Shown here: piece after piece, positions 1 through 7,202 of the stretch
Numbering within the stretch: the stretch's first letter is position 1
Layout: the number at the start of each line of letters is the position of its first letter
DNA from: an uncultured Collinsella sp.
GTDB taxonomy: Bacteria; Actinomycetota; Coriobacteriia; Coriobacteriales; Coriobacteriaceae
Reading direction: 5' to 3'
Length of the DNA: 21,802 nucleotides
NCBI GenBank assembly: GCA_900551195.1
Contig: URVD01000004.1
Span: 1 to 21,802 of the forward strand
The notes under the pieces: model-generated
Seen by the model: the letters and a program-made list of their open reading frames with translations, nothing else
Databases searched by the model: none
What the model was told of the DNA's origin: nothing
Position numbers and translations under genes: made by a program

Positions 1-97
1 GGCATGACCAGAAGGTCTATGCCTTGCCTTTTTCATGCCAACTTGTTCGCTCTGGACGTCGCTCGCTGGCATTGCCAAAACATCGGCGTTTCCTTGG
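1..97. repeat. Dispersed hairpin element, copy 1 (truncated by window start)
   Basis: Bases 1-23 form a hairpin: GGCAT (1-5) pairs with ATGCC (19-23), GACC (6-9) with GGTC (14-17), with T18 bulged and AGAA as the loop. Bases 43-97 align without gaps to 15585-15639 and share TCGCTCTGG and CATTGCCAAAACATCG. The second copy has the same bulged hairpin with GATC/GATC in place of GACC/GGTC, a compensatory change. The left arm of the larger structure would lie before base 1. The function is unknown. It could be a small non-autonomous mobile element, a REP-like repeat or a structured RNA. Confidence 0.7.
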
Positions 98-436
98 TTG
101 TCAAATGATCCGTAGGGAGTCATTGGGGACATTGCTTTGAGATGTTATTCAGTCGGCTGTTATGGCATTTGAGCTGCTTACCTGCTTAAGGTAATTGACG
201 GCATATATCTGCTATCGAAAATATTGCTCGAAAAATTGTCCAAGAAGTCGCGGGGCGATTTTTGATGGGTCGTGCGTCAAGCGATGTGGCAAGTTCTTGG
301 TTAGAGATTGGTCAGTTTTGGGGCAACCTTGCCAAAAGCTTGACGAATTCAAATTTAGACGTCAGCGAATGAACACTTTGAGCGAGCTCGGTGCAAAATT
401 CTGGGCTGATTCTCGATAATCGCCTTCAATCGTCCC

Positions 437-463
437 TTGTCGTGCGTCGCCCTCGCGTACAAT
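437..463 (+). promoter_or_regulatory. Candidate prmC promoter
   Basis: TTGTCG (437-442) is followed 15 bases later by TACAAT (458-463). This would start transcription near base 470, about 40 bases before the prmC start codon. The spacer is shorter than the usual 17. The same CGTACAAT ending occurs at the candidate promoter of the ATP synthase operon (5890-5897), which gives some support. Confidence 0.35.
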
Positions 464-511
464 CTGCTCCGACATTCGCGCGCCGCCCGGCGCATAAGAG
501 GGGAGGACCCC

Positions 512-1762
512 ATGGCAAACGAGATTTGGACCATCAAGCGTTGTCTCGAGTGGACCAAGGAGTACCTGGCCGAGCGCGGCGAGGAGCATCCCCGTCTTTC
601 TGCTGAGTGGCTGCTCTGCGCTGCCACGGGGTTGGCGCGCATCGACTTATATATGCGCATGGACGAGATGCTCGACGCGGCCCAGCTCGAGATCATGCAC
701 GCGGCGGTCGTCCGCCGCGCCAAAGGCGAGCCGCTGCAATACATCACGGGCGGCACGCAGTTCCGCATGATCGACGTCGCGTGCGCCCCTGGCGTACTCA
801 TTCCGCGTCCCGAGACCGAGATGCTCGTCGAGGAAGTCCTCAATTATCTGGATGCCGAGGTGCTGAGCCCCGAGGCTGCTGCCCGTCAGCGTGTTGAGCT
901 GCCTTGGAACGATGAGGTCGAGGAGGCACGCAAGGCCGAGGCCGCGCTGGCAGACGAACGGGCGACTGCCGAGCGCCGTGCCGCTAATCTGACGGCTGCC
1001 GATGAGGCGGCGCTAGGCGGCGACGTACTGGGCAGCCGTGCCTATGCCGAGGAACTGGCCGATCGCGAGGCCGAGGAAGCCGCCGCGCAGGCAGCAGAAG
1101 CCGAAGCCGCGGAAGCCGCCGAGTCCGAGCTCGACGAATACGGCGTCGCCATCGAGGGTGCCGACCAGGAGACGGTTTCAGCTCAGGATGCCGCTGCGCC
1201 TGCCCCAGCCGAGCCCCGCACTGCCCGCGTTCTCGAGGTCGGCTGCGGCACGGGCTGCATTTCGCTCTCCCTTGCCTGGGAGCGCCGCGGCCACGTTACC
1301 TGCACCGCCACCGATATCGAGTCGCGCGCCATCGATCTGGCCACCAAAAACCGCGACACCCTCGGCCTCACGGCAGATGAGGTTGCCTTTAGCCTCACCA
1401 ACCTGGTGAGTTCCATTCCCCGCGAAGAGTGGGGCACCTTTGACGTACTCGTCTCCAACCCGCCCTACATCCCCACCGATGTCATGCGCTCGCTGCCGCA
1501 CGAGGTCAAGGACTTTGAGCCCGATCTGGCGCTCGAGGGTGGCGCCGACGGCCTCGATATCTTCCGCCGCCTGCTCAACGCGGCGCCCTACATGTTGCGC
1601 GCCGGCGGCCTGTTTGCCTGCGAGCTCTACGAGGGCGCGCTCGACGCTGCGGCCGAGCTCTGCCGCCAAGCGGGTCTGTCGGACGTGCGCATCGTCCACG
1701 ACCTCACCGATCGCCCCCGCATCGTCCGAGCCATCGTCACCGAGCCCAAACAGCGCCAGTAA
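512..1762 (+). CDS. prmC: Peptide chain release factor N5-glutamine methyltransferase with an insertion
   Basis: PrmC (HemK) methylates the glutamine of the GGQ motif in release factors, using S-adenosylmethionine. The start is ATG at 512, preceded by GAGGGGAGGA (498-507); the frame is open further upstream but without a ribosome-binding site. The product is 416 residues against about 280 for the family. Residues 1-113 are the helical N-terminal domain ending in the typical PRPETE segment (99-103). The methyltransferase fold resumes at about residue 237, with VLEVGCGTG (240-248, SAM binding) and the catalytic NPPY (316-319). Residues about 114-236 (bases 851-1219) are an extra Ala/Glu-rich, probably helical segment absent from E. 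coli PrmC. All catalytic motifs are intact, so the enzyme is probably active. Confidence 0.93.
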   Translation: MANEIWTIKRCLEWTKEYLAERGEEHPRLSAEWLLCAATGLARIDLYMRMDEMLDAAQLEIMHAAVVRRAKGEPLQYITGGTQFRMIDVACAPGVLIPRPETEMLVEEVLNYLDAEVLSPEAAARQRVELPWNDEVEEARKAEAALADERATAERRAANLTAADEAALGGDVLGSRAYAEELADREAEEAAAQAAEAEAAEAAESELDEYGVAIEGADQETVSAQDAAAPAPAEPRTARVLEVGCGTGCISLSLAWERRGHVTCTATDIESRAIDLATKNRDTLGLTADEVAFSLTNLVSSIPREEWGTFDVLVSNPPYIPTDVMRSLPHEVKDFEPDLALEGGADGLDIFRRLLNAAPYMLRAGGLFACELYEGALDAAAELCRQAGLSDVRIVHDLTDRPRIVRAIVTEPKQRQ

Positions 1763-1776
1763 TATTTATTAACTGG

Positions 1777-1806
1777 TTAGCAAAAATTATAAATTAGTTT
1801 ATAATT
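1777..1806 (+). promoter_or_regulatory. hicAB promoter with overlapping palindromic operator
   Basis: TTAGCA (1777-1782) and a perfect TATAAT (1800-1805) are separated by 17 bases. A perfect 9-base inverted repeat, AATTATAAA (1785-1793) and TTTATAATT (1798-1806) with a TTAG centre, covers the -10 box. This is the arrangement expected for an autorepressed toxin-antitoxin operon, in which HicB or the HicAB complex blocks RNA polymerase. The segment is strikingly AT-rich compared with its surroundings. Confidence 0.7.
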
Positions 1807-1830
1807 AGGACGGCTGAAAGAGGTCGGCCC

Positions 1831-2016
1831 ATGCAACCTCCTACCTTTCGGGAAATCATTGCCCTACTCAAGCACGATGGATTCGTGAAGGTCGCGCAAG
1901 TCGGTAGTCATGCTAAGTATGTTTCTGGTGACCGTGTTGTCACCGTGAACGGCTCTGGTGGTGATCGACCAAAGAAGGGCACGTGGGCAAGTATTCGTCG
2001 CCAAGCTGGATGGTAG
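1831..2016 (+). CDS. hicA: HicA-family mRNA interferase toxin
   Basis: This is a 61-residue protein of the size and sequence pattern of HicA toxins, which fold like a double-stranded-RNA-binding domain and cleave mRNA. The N-terminal segment with REIIALLKHDGFVK, then VGSHAKY (His27, the likely catalytic residue), a short strand VVTVNG and the C-terminal GTWASIRRQAGW all match the family layout. The start is ATG at 1831, with GAAAGAGG (1816-1823) as ribosome-binding site. The stop is 11 bases before the hicB start. It differs from the common form in having GGDRPKKGT where others have a proline-rich stretch. Its role as a toxin is inferred from the family and from the pairing with HicB. Confidence 0.85.
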   Translation: MQPPTFREIIALLKHDGFVKVAQVGSHAKYVSGDRVVTVNGSGGDRPKKGTWASIRRQAGW

Positions 2017-2027
2017 TTGGAGGCAAA

Positions 2028-2474
2028 ATGAGGCAGCGATTTACCTATGACTGCGTTCTCATAAAAGAAGACGACGGTTACTGCGCTAGCTTCCCGCAGA
2101 TTCCCGGCGCCTTTGCCGATGGCGATACGCGCGAAGAAGCGATTGCCCATGCTACCGAGGCACTGATGGCGTTTTTGGCCGACGACCTCAACAACGGTTT
2201 GACTCCGGCAGGGTACGAACGCTCGGCCGAGGTCGTGGCCCTTTCAGTCGAAATCGACCACGAGGACGCTCGGGAAGCGGCGTGCCGAACATTTAAAGAC
2301 GCAGCGCTGGACCTCAAAGTCTCCGCTCCGCGGATTACCGCGCTGGTCAAAGCCGGAAAGCTCGATGTTGAACTCGTCGACGGCCGTCGGATGATAACGA
2401 TAGACAGCATCGAGCGCTACGCCGCCCAAGAACGCCACGCCGGCAGGCCAAAGAAGTTCGTCGCAGTCCAGTAA
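2028..2474 (+). CDS. hicB: HicB-family antitoxin with C-terminal DNA-binding domain
   Basis: HicB neutralises HicA and represses the operon. The product is 148 residues from ATG 2028, preceded by TTGGAGG (2017-2023); an in-frame GTG at 1983 inside hicA lacks such a site. Residues about 1-60 are the RNase-H-like HicB fold (TYDCVLIKEDDGYCASFPQIPG, then GDTREEAIAHATEAL). Residues about 95-145 contain KVSAPRITALVKAGKL followed by VDGRRMITIDSIERYA, which resembles an excisionase-like winged helix rather than the usual ribbon-helix-helix or Cro-type HTH. That assignment is a reading of the pattern only. The gene is probably co-transcribed with hicA from the promoter at 1777-1805. Confidence 0.85.
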   Translation: MRQRFTYDCVLIKEDDGYCASFPQIPGAFADGDTREEAIAHATEALMAFLADDLNNGLTPAGYERSAEVVALSVEIDHEDAREAACRTFKDAALDLKVSAPRITALVKAGKLDVELVDGRRMITIDSIERYAAQERHAGRPKKFVAVQ

Positions 2475-2608
2475 CCCCCTCACTTTCACCGACTACTAGA
2501 GCCGCTCACCAAACCAACATGCGCTCTGGGCAAATAGGTTGAACGTTTCGTGCGAGAATGCCCCACAGTAAACAAACTTGCACCAGAGCGTAAGGGGCTG
2601 GCATACAC

Positions 2609-3352
2609 ATGCAGACGGTCTATCGGGTATACGAGGGAACGCGCGAGCCGCATCGGCTTGCCGTCGAGCGCACGGCCGAGGTGCTCGGCCGCGGCGGCCT
2701 GGCCCTGATCCCGACCGAGACCGTCTACGGTGTCGCCGTGGCAGTCAACGCCTTCTCGGACGCCGTGCCCCAAGATACAAGCGAATTCCCATCGTGGCCG
2801 CGAGATCCGCAGGCCACCGTCAACGGCGCCGCGGTCCCCGCACTCGGTACCGGCTATCGTCGTATCTTTACCCTCAAGCAGCGCGAGCTCACCCAAACGG
2901 TTGCCTGGCTGGTCGATGGCGTCGAAGCACTCGACCGCTATGGCGTGGATATCCCGGAAGATGCCCGCATACTCGCGCGACGATGCTGGCCGGGAGCCCT
3001 GACTATCGTGGTCAAGGCAGCCCCCTGCGTGCCGACCTTTATGCGCGCTGCCGACGACACGGTGGCACTTCGCGCTTCGGCCTCGCCCGTGGTGCAGGCG
3101 CTCATTCGCGCCTGTGGCAGCCCCCTTGCCTGCACCAGCGCCAACACGCATGGCGCGCCCGCGCCGGCAAGTTTTATCACGGTGGAGGGTCGCATCCTGG
3201 AGGGGGTCGATGTTGCCGTCGACGCCGGTGAGACCCCGTGTCGCGACGCCTCGACCATCGTGTCGTTTCAGCACGGCGAGCTCCAGATCCTGCGCCAAGG
3301 CGCACTTCCCGCATCAGAGATCGAACGGGTCCTGTCCGACCCGATGCAATAG
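2609..3352 (+). CDS. tsaC: Sua5/YrdC/YwlC family L-threonylcarbamoyladenylate synthase
   Basis: This enzyme makes threonylcarbamoyl-AMP from threonine, bicarbonate and ATP, the first step of tRNA t6A37 modification. The product is 247 residues from ATG 2609, with AAGGGG (2593-2597) upstream. PTETVYG (35-41) is the family hallmark, KQRE (90-93) stands where KGRP usually is, and RRCWPGALTIVVKA and CTSANTHG fit the substrate-binding fold. About 30 extra residues (roughly 50-82) lie between the first strand and the KQRE region. The protein has the TsaC-length single domain without a long Sua5 C-terminal domain. Proximity to prmC is common in Gram-positive genomes; hicAB intervenes here. glpK follows after 13 bases. 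Confidence 0.88.
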   Translation: MQTVYRVYEGTREPHRLAVERTAEVLGRGGLALIPTETVYGVAVAVNAFSDAVPQDTSEFPSWPRDPQATVNGAAVPALGTGYRRIFTLKQRELTQTVAWLVDGVEALDRYGVDIPEDARILARRCWPGALTIVVKAAPCVPTFMRAADDTVALRASASPVVQALIRACGSPLACTSANTHGAPAPASFITVEGRILEGVDVAVDAGETPCRDASTIVSFQHGELQILRQGALPASEIERVLSDPMQ

Positions 3353-3365
3353 AAAGGTTTAAGCG

Positions 3366-4907
3366 ATGTCGTTGAATCTGGGCAGCCTGGGCATGGAAGA
3401 TGCCTCGTTTGACTTTGGCGGTTCCTACATCATGGCGCTCGACTGCGGCACCACCTCGGTACTTGCGACCATCGTCGACGAGTACGGATGCATCGTCGCG
3501 CAGGCACGTCGCAGCGTCAAAACCAGCTTCCCGCGTCCCGGCTGGGTGGAGCAAGACCCCATGGCGGTCCTTGCTAGCCAGATCGCCGTCATGATGGAAG
3601 TCCAGTTTAAGAGCGGTATCCACTCCGACCGCATTGCCGCCATCGGCATCTCCAACCAGCGCGAGACCACGGTGGTCTGGGACCGCGTGAGCGGTCAGCC
3701 GATCTATAACGCCATCGTATGGCAGTGCCGCCGTACCGCGCCGGCAATCGACGCGTTGGTTGAACAGGGTTGCGAGGAGCTGGTGCGCTCCCGCACGGGA
3801 CTCACGCTCGACCCGTATTTCTCGGCCTCCAAGGTGCAGTGGATTCTCGACAACGTCGACGGCGCACGCGAGAGCGCGGCGGCGGGCGACCTCATGTTTG
3901 GCACCATCGACACCTGGCTCATCTACAACCTCACCGGCGGCCAGGTCTTTGCCACCGACTACACCAATGCCAGCCGCACGGCACTCTTTAATATCCATAC
4001 GCTCGATTGGGACGACGACCTGCTGGCACTCTTTGACGTTCCACGTTCCATGATGCCCGAGGTTCGCTGGAGCTCGGGCGACTACGGCCGCGTCGCGAGC
4101 GACATCATGACCAACATGCCGCCCATCATGGGCGTGGCGGGTGACCAACAGGCGTCGCTGTTCGGCCACTGCTGTTTCCGTCCCGGCCAGACCAAAAACA
4201 CCTATGGCACGGGTTGCTTTATGCTCATGAACACCGGCGACGAGATCGTCGAATCCAAGAATGGCCTGGTCTCCACCATCGGTATCGCTGCGGACGGCAA
4301 AGTCAGCTATGCGCTCGAGGGCTCTATTTTTGCCGCCGGCTCAACGATGAACTGGCTTCGCAACAACATGGGCATCATCTCGAGCGTGAGCGAGTCGGCA
4401 CAACTCGCCGCTTCGATTAGCGACAACGAGGGCTGCTACTTCGTTCCGGCCTTTGCGGGTTTGGGTGCTCCCTGGTGGGACCCGCATGCTCGCGGTATCG
4501 TGTGCGGTCTGACCGGCGCCTCGAGCCGTGCGACCATCGTACGTGCCGCCTGCGAATCCATGGCATATCAGAGCTACGACGTGCTGCGCGCCATGGAGCA
4601 GGACGTGGGGCTTTCGATTGAGCGCCTGTCTGTCGATGGCGGTGCCTCGCGCAACGAGTTCATCATGCAATTCCAGGCCGACCTGCTGGATATCCCCGTG
4701 CTGCAATGCGAGACGGTGGAGACCACGGCAATCGGTGCCGCGTACTTGGCGGGTCTTGCCGTCGGCTATTGGGAAGACCTGGAAGAGCTGGAGCAAAATG
4801 CCCAGATCGTTAGGACCTTCCTTCCCCACATGTCCGCCGAGCGCCGCGAGCAAAACCTTGCGGGCTGGCGTGATGCAGTCAGGCGCTCGCTCAGCACCTC
4901 ACAGTAG
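3366..4907 (+). CDS. glpK: Glycerol kinase (FGGY family)
   Basis: GlpK phosphorylates glycerol with ATP to sn-glycerol 3-phosphate in the cytoplasm. The 513-residue product aligns along its length with E. coli GlpK: FPRPGWVEQDP, NQRET (97-101), NAIVWQCRRTA, DPYFS (149-153), DTWLIYNLTGG, TDYTNASRT, AGDQQASLFG (catalytic Asp260), KNTYGTGCFMLMNTG and GAAYLAGLAVG. Two points are unusual. The nucleotide-binding DQGTTS is DCGTTS (Cys27), and the segment 240-256 carries neither the GGKGG fructose-bisphosphate loop of enterobacteria nor the His that HPr phosphorylates in Gram-positive GlpK. The N-terminus is about 17 residues longer than in E. coli; ATG 3393 is an alternative start. It lies 13 bases after tsaC and may share its transcript. 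Confidence 0.95.
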   Translation: MSLNLGSLGMEDASFDFGGSYIMALDCGTTSVLATIVDEYGCIVAQARRSVKTSFPRPGWVEQDPMAVLASQIAVMMEVQFKSGIHSDRIAAIGISNQRETTVVWDRVSGQPIYNAIVWQCRRTAPAIDALVEQGCEELVRSRTGLTLDPYFSASKVQWILDNVDGARESAAAGDLMFGTIDTWLIYNLTGGQVFATDYTNASRTALFNIHTLDWDDDLLALFDVPRSMMPEVRWSSGDYGRVASDIMTNMPPIMGVAGDQQASLFGHCCFRPGQTKNTYGTGCFMLMNTGDEIVESKNGLVSTIGIAADGKVSYALEGSIFAAGSTMNWLRNNMGIISSVSESAQLAASISDNEGCYFVPAFAGLGAPWWDPHARGIVCGLTGASSRATIVRAACESMAYQSYDVLRAMEQDVGLSIERLSVDGGASRNEFIMQFQADLLDIPVLQCETVETTAIGAAYLAGLAVGYWEDLEELEQNAQIVRTFLPHMSAERREQNLAGWRDAVRRSLSTSQ

Positions 4908-4980
4908 GGCTGCGATGGGCTGCTCGATACAACAAACCGCTAAACTAATGCATGGCGTGCGGCGGCAACATTGCTGCGCG

Positions 4981-5011
4981 CCTTGTCAGCAAGGCCGTTT
5001 TGCGGCCGCAA
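4981..5011 (+). other. Overlapping small hairpins in the upp leader
   Basis: CCTTG (4981-4985)/CAAGG (4990-4994) with loop TCAG, and GGCCG (4993-4997)/CGGCC (5003-5007), share bases and so cannot form together. A 12-base palindrome TTGCGGCCGCAA occupies 5000-5011. They sit just before the upp ribosome-binding site. Mutually exclusive stems could serve attenuation or could be chance in GC-rich DNA; nothing in the sequence decides this. Confidence 0.3.
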
Positions 5012-5030
5012 CGAAAGGGGCAATCAACCC

Positions 5031-5678
5031 ATGACCGTCACCTACGATGCGTCCCGTGTGACGCTTGTCGATCACCCGCTCGTCCAGCACAAGCTGTCGA
5101 TCCTGCGCGACAAAAACACCGGCACCAACCAGTTCCGCCAGCTCGTGCGCGAACTCGCGCTTTTTGACGGCTACGAGGCCATGCGCGACCTGCCTATGGA
5201 AGATGTCGAGGTCGAGACCCCCATCACTACCGCCACGTTCAAACAGCTCGCCGGCAAGAAACTCGCCATCGTGCCCATCCTGCGTGCGGGTCTTGGCATG
5301 GTCGACGGCATCCTCGACCTGGTGCCCTCCGCTCGCGTGGGCCACATCGGCATGGAGCGCGACGAGGTCACCCACGAGCCGCACGAGTATTACTGCAAGA
5401 TGCCCAAGGATATCGACCAGCGCATCTGCCTGGTCGTCGACCCCATGCTTGCCACGGGCGGTTCGGCCGAGATGGCCATCAGCTACCTGCGCGAGCGCGG
5501 TGTCAAGGACATCCGCATGCTGTGCATCGTCGCGGCCCCCGAGGGCCTCAAGTCGCTGACCGAGAAGGATCCCGATGTGCATATCTATACCTGCGCCATC
5601 GACGACCATCTCAACGAGGCTGCCTACATCGTTCCCGGCCTGGGCGACGCCGGCGACCGCATCTACGGCACGCTCTAG
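5031..5678 (+). CDS. upp: Uracil phosphoribosyltransferase
   Basis: Upp converts uracil and PRPP to UMP for pyrimidine salvage. The start is ATG 5031, with AAAGGGG (5014-5020) upstream; the open frame reaches back to 4971 without support. The product is 215 residues, close to the usual ~209. [22 protein letters not shown] is the conserved opening, [13 protein letters not shown] the flexible loop, [12 protein letters not shown] the PRPP-binding signature, and [16 protein letters not shown] the uracil-binding C-terminus. The gene is about 120 bases after glpK and probably has its own promoter, although none stands out. Confidence 0.97.
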   Translation: MTVTYDASRVTLVDHPLVQHKLSILRDKNTGTNQFRQLVRELALFDGYEAMRDLPMEDVEVETPITTATFKQLAGKKLAIVPILRAGLGMVDGILDLVPSARVGHIGMERDEVTHEPHEYYCKMPKDIDQRICLVVDPMLATGGSAEMAISYLRERGVKDIRMLCIVAAPEGLKSLTEKDPDVHIYTCAIDDHLNEAAYIVPGLGDAGDRIYGTL

Positions 5679-5720
5679 TCGTCGGGCTAAGACGGCCGCG
5701 GCTGCAAATACGAAGAAACG

Positions 5721-5755
5721 GTGCGCGCGGACGAACAAAAGGCGACCGCGCGCAC
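5721..5755 (+). terminator. Hairpin downstream of upp
   Basis: GTGCGCGCGG (5721-5730) pairs perfectly with CCGCGCGCAC (5746-5755) around a 15-base loop. It lies 42 bases after the upp stop. No run of T follows, so it may be a pause or mRNA-stability structure rather than a standard intrinsic terminator. Confidence 0.5.
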
Positions 5756-5869
5756 TCCCGTTAACGGACGTTTTGCCCTGCAGGGTTCGAGAAAAACGTA
5801 TTACCTACCTGCGGCATAAAGAAGGTCTTAAGAAAACGAACAGGTGCGTATTAACCGATGCTTTTTCGG

Positions 5870-5897
5870 TTGTACTTTAGCGATTGGCTCGTACAAT
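5870..5897 (+). promoter_or_regulatory. Candidate promoter of the ATP synthase operon
   Basis: TTGTAC (5870-5875) and TACAAT (5892-5897) are 16 bases apart. TTGTAC and GTACAA (5891-5896) are also exact inverted copies, so the two promoter elements form an inverted repeat. Transcription would begin near 5904, about 45 bases before the first gene of the operon. It is the best-matching promoter in the gap. Confidence 0.5.
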
Positions 5898-5947
5898 AGT
5901 CACCAATGTTTGGCGGGAACTGTTCTGGGAAGCGTTAAAGAGGGAAA

Positions 5948-6271
5948 GTGAGGACGCCAGTGTTTCAGATAGCCGATCTGCTCGCTATCGTTGCAGGCGT
6001 CATCGCGGGCGCGGTCGCCTTTCTTCCCTTTGTTTTTACGCTCAAGCCGGTTCTTGACGATAAGCAGAATGCGGACATGCTCAAGGGCATGGTGAGTCTG
6101 GCGGTCTCGGCAATCGCCCTACTCGTCTTTACCTTGGTTGTGTTTGTGTTGTTCGGAGAGGCATTTCGCATGTTCCTCCTGGGCGAGGCGATCGGCTTCG
6201 TGGCCTTTATGGCTGCCTGCACGGTTCGTGTCGTCAAGGCGCTGCGAGATCCTCATGAGGTCGAAAGGTAA
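5948..6271 (+). CDS. AtpI-like small membrane protein
   Basis: This gene precedes atpB by 3 bases, the position of atpI in many operons. AtpI-type proteins assist c-ring assembly or magnesium supply. The product is 107 residues with three hydrophobic segments, about 8-31, 48-70 and 73-93, and a basic C-terminus. Sequence similarity to known AtpI is weak to the eye, so the name rests mainly on context and topology. The start codon is uncertain: GTG 5948 has AGAGGG only 3 bases upstream, whereas GTG 5960 has GAGGA (5950-5954) at a better 5-base spacing. Confidence 0.7.
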   Translation: MRTPVFQIADLLAIVAGVIAGAVAFLPFVFTLKPVLDDKQNADMLKGMVSLAVSAIALLVFTLVVFVLFGEAFRMFLLGEAIGFVAFMAACTVRVVKALRDPHEVER

Positions 6272-6274
6272 GTC

Positions 6275-7078
6275 GTGGAAATTTTTGAAAAGCTGCCTGA
6301 TGAGATTAATCATCTGGTCAGCGAGTTCAGCTCCACCCCTGTCGTGGGCGATCTGAGCTGCGGCATCACGCAGTACTCGTTTTGGCTGATCGTCTCCACG
6401 ATCGTGCTCCTGATCGTCCTGGCCGTGTTCAAGAAGAAGCAGACCCTGGTTCCCAAGGGCTTCTTCGTCAACGGTTTCGAGTACATCATCGAGTACGTCG
6501 AGAACGATATCGGCAAGGGCGTCGTGGGTGAGAACTGGAAGAAGCACTTCCCGTTCCTGTGCTCGCTTTTCCTGTTCATCCTGATCAATAACATGATCGG
6601 CCTGATCCCGGGAATGAAGCCCGGTACCGGTGCAATCGGCTCCACCGCCGCACTCGCCATTTTCGCCTTCGTGTACTTCATCTACTACGGATGCAAGGCT
6701 CACGGCGTGATCGGCTACATCAAGAGCCTCGCCCCGCAGGGCGTGAGCTTCCCGATGAACGTGCTCGTGTGGGTCGTCGAGCTTTTCTCGACCTTCCTGC
6801 GCCTCATCACGCTTGCCGTCCGTCTGTTCTGCAACATGTTCGCAGGACACGTGGTCATGGGCTCGTTCGCCATCATGGCGAGCATGTTCATGCAGCCGCT
6901 GCTTCAGCAGGTTTCCGCGGCCCACGCCGTCGGCGCCCTGCCTTCGCTAGCCTGGCTTGCCATCCTCATCCTGATCTATGCGATCGAGCTTGTGGTCGGC
7001 GCCATTCAGGCTTACGTCTTCACGGTCCTTACCGCCGTGTATGTCTCCGAGGCAGAGGAGGTCGCAGAGGAGGAGTAG
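6275..7078 (+). CDS. atpB: F0F1 ATP synthase subunit a
   Basis: Subunit a provides the two half-channels by which protons reach and leave the c-ring. The 267-residue product starts at GTG 6275, with AAAGGTAAG (6265-6273) in front. It has several membrane helices; the key helix contains RLITLAVRLFCNMFAGH, where Arg183 matches the essential Arg210 of E. coli and the NMFAGH segment follows. Cys186 replaces the Gly usual in RLFGNM. ELVVGAIQAYVFTVLTAVYV near the C-terminus is the other family signature. A short acidic tail (EAEEVAEEE) ends the protein. Confidence 0.96.
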   Translation: MEIFEKLPDEINHLVSEFSSTPVVGDLSCGITQYSFWLIVSTIVLLIVLAVFKKKQTLVPKGFFVNGFEYIIEYVENDIGKGVVGENWKKHFPFLCSLFLFILINNMIGLIPGMKPGTGAIGSTAALAIFAFVYFIYYGCKAHGVIGYIKSLAPQGVSFPMNVLVWVVELFSTFLRLITLAVRLFCNMFAGHVVMGSFAIMASMFMQPLLQQVSAAHAVGALPSLAWLAILILIYAIELVVGAIQAYVFTVLTAVYVSEAEEVAEEE

Positions 7079-7202
7079 TCTTCCGTTCGCGCCTTAAAGG
7101 TAAGGCAATTCGTTAAACCGCCGGTGCCCGTACCCATGGAGCCCGGCAGTTATAAAAAGGTTATCCTGCGTGAAATAAGACACGCACGACAAAGGAGGAA
7201 TC
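7079..7202 (+). other. atpB-atpE intercistronic leader
   Basis: The 124-base gap is the longest inside the operon. It contains a possible stem GCCGG/CCGGC around 7122-7147 and ends with AAAGGAGG (7191-7198), the strongest ribosome-binding site in the operon. In E. coli the atpE leader enhances translation so that many c subunits are made per complex. A similar role here is an inference. Confidence 0.4.

Larger units (their letters stand above)
1..511. other. Gene-free leader upstream of prmC
   Basis: No convincing coding sequence is seen here. The longest open frame (195-419, + strand, 74 codons) has no good ribosome-binding site and resembles no family I know. The stretch is visibly more AT-rich than the genes beside it. 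It begins with a partial copy of a dispersed hairpin element (1-97) and ends with a candidate promoter and the prmC ribosome-binding site. In many bacteria prfA sits directly upstream of prmC; if it does so here, it lies beyond the window edge. Confidence 0.6.
5679..5947 (+). other. upp-atp intergenic region
   Basis: This 269-base region has no gene; a 101-codon frame at 5575-5880 overlaps the end of upp and has no family resemblance. It contains a 10-bp GC-rich hairpin, the 10-base palindrome CCCTGCAGGG near 5777, a small stem AACCGA (5853-5858)/TCGGTT (5866-5871), and the candidate atp promoter. The half nearer the promoter is relatively AT-rich. Confidence 0.5.

Noticed and set aside
195..419. 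74-codon + strand frame in the prmC leader
   Set aside because: There is no ribosome-binding site, it is rich in Cys and Arg, and it resembles no known family.
3177..4169. Open frame on the - strand (330 codons) opposite tsaC/glpK
   Set aside because: It spans two real genes on the other strand and contains no recognisable domain.
4981..5011. Pyrimidine attenuator (PyrR-type) before upp
   Set aside because: The overlapping small stems lack the PyrR-binding loop pattern I know and have no following T-run, so only hairpins are recorded.
5575..5880. 101-codon frame overlapping the end of upp
   Set aside because: It overlaps upp, contains the GC hairpin, and its sequence looks random.
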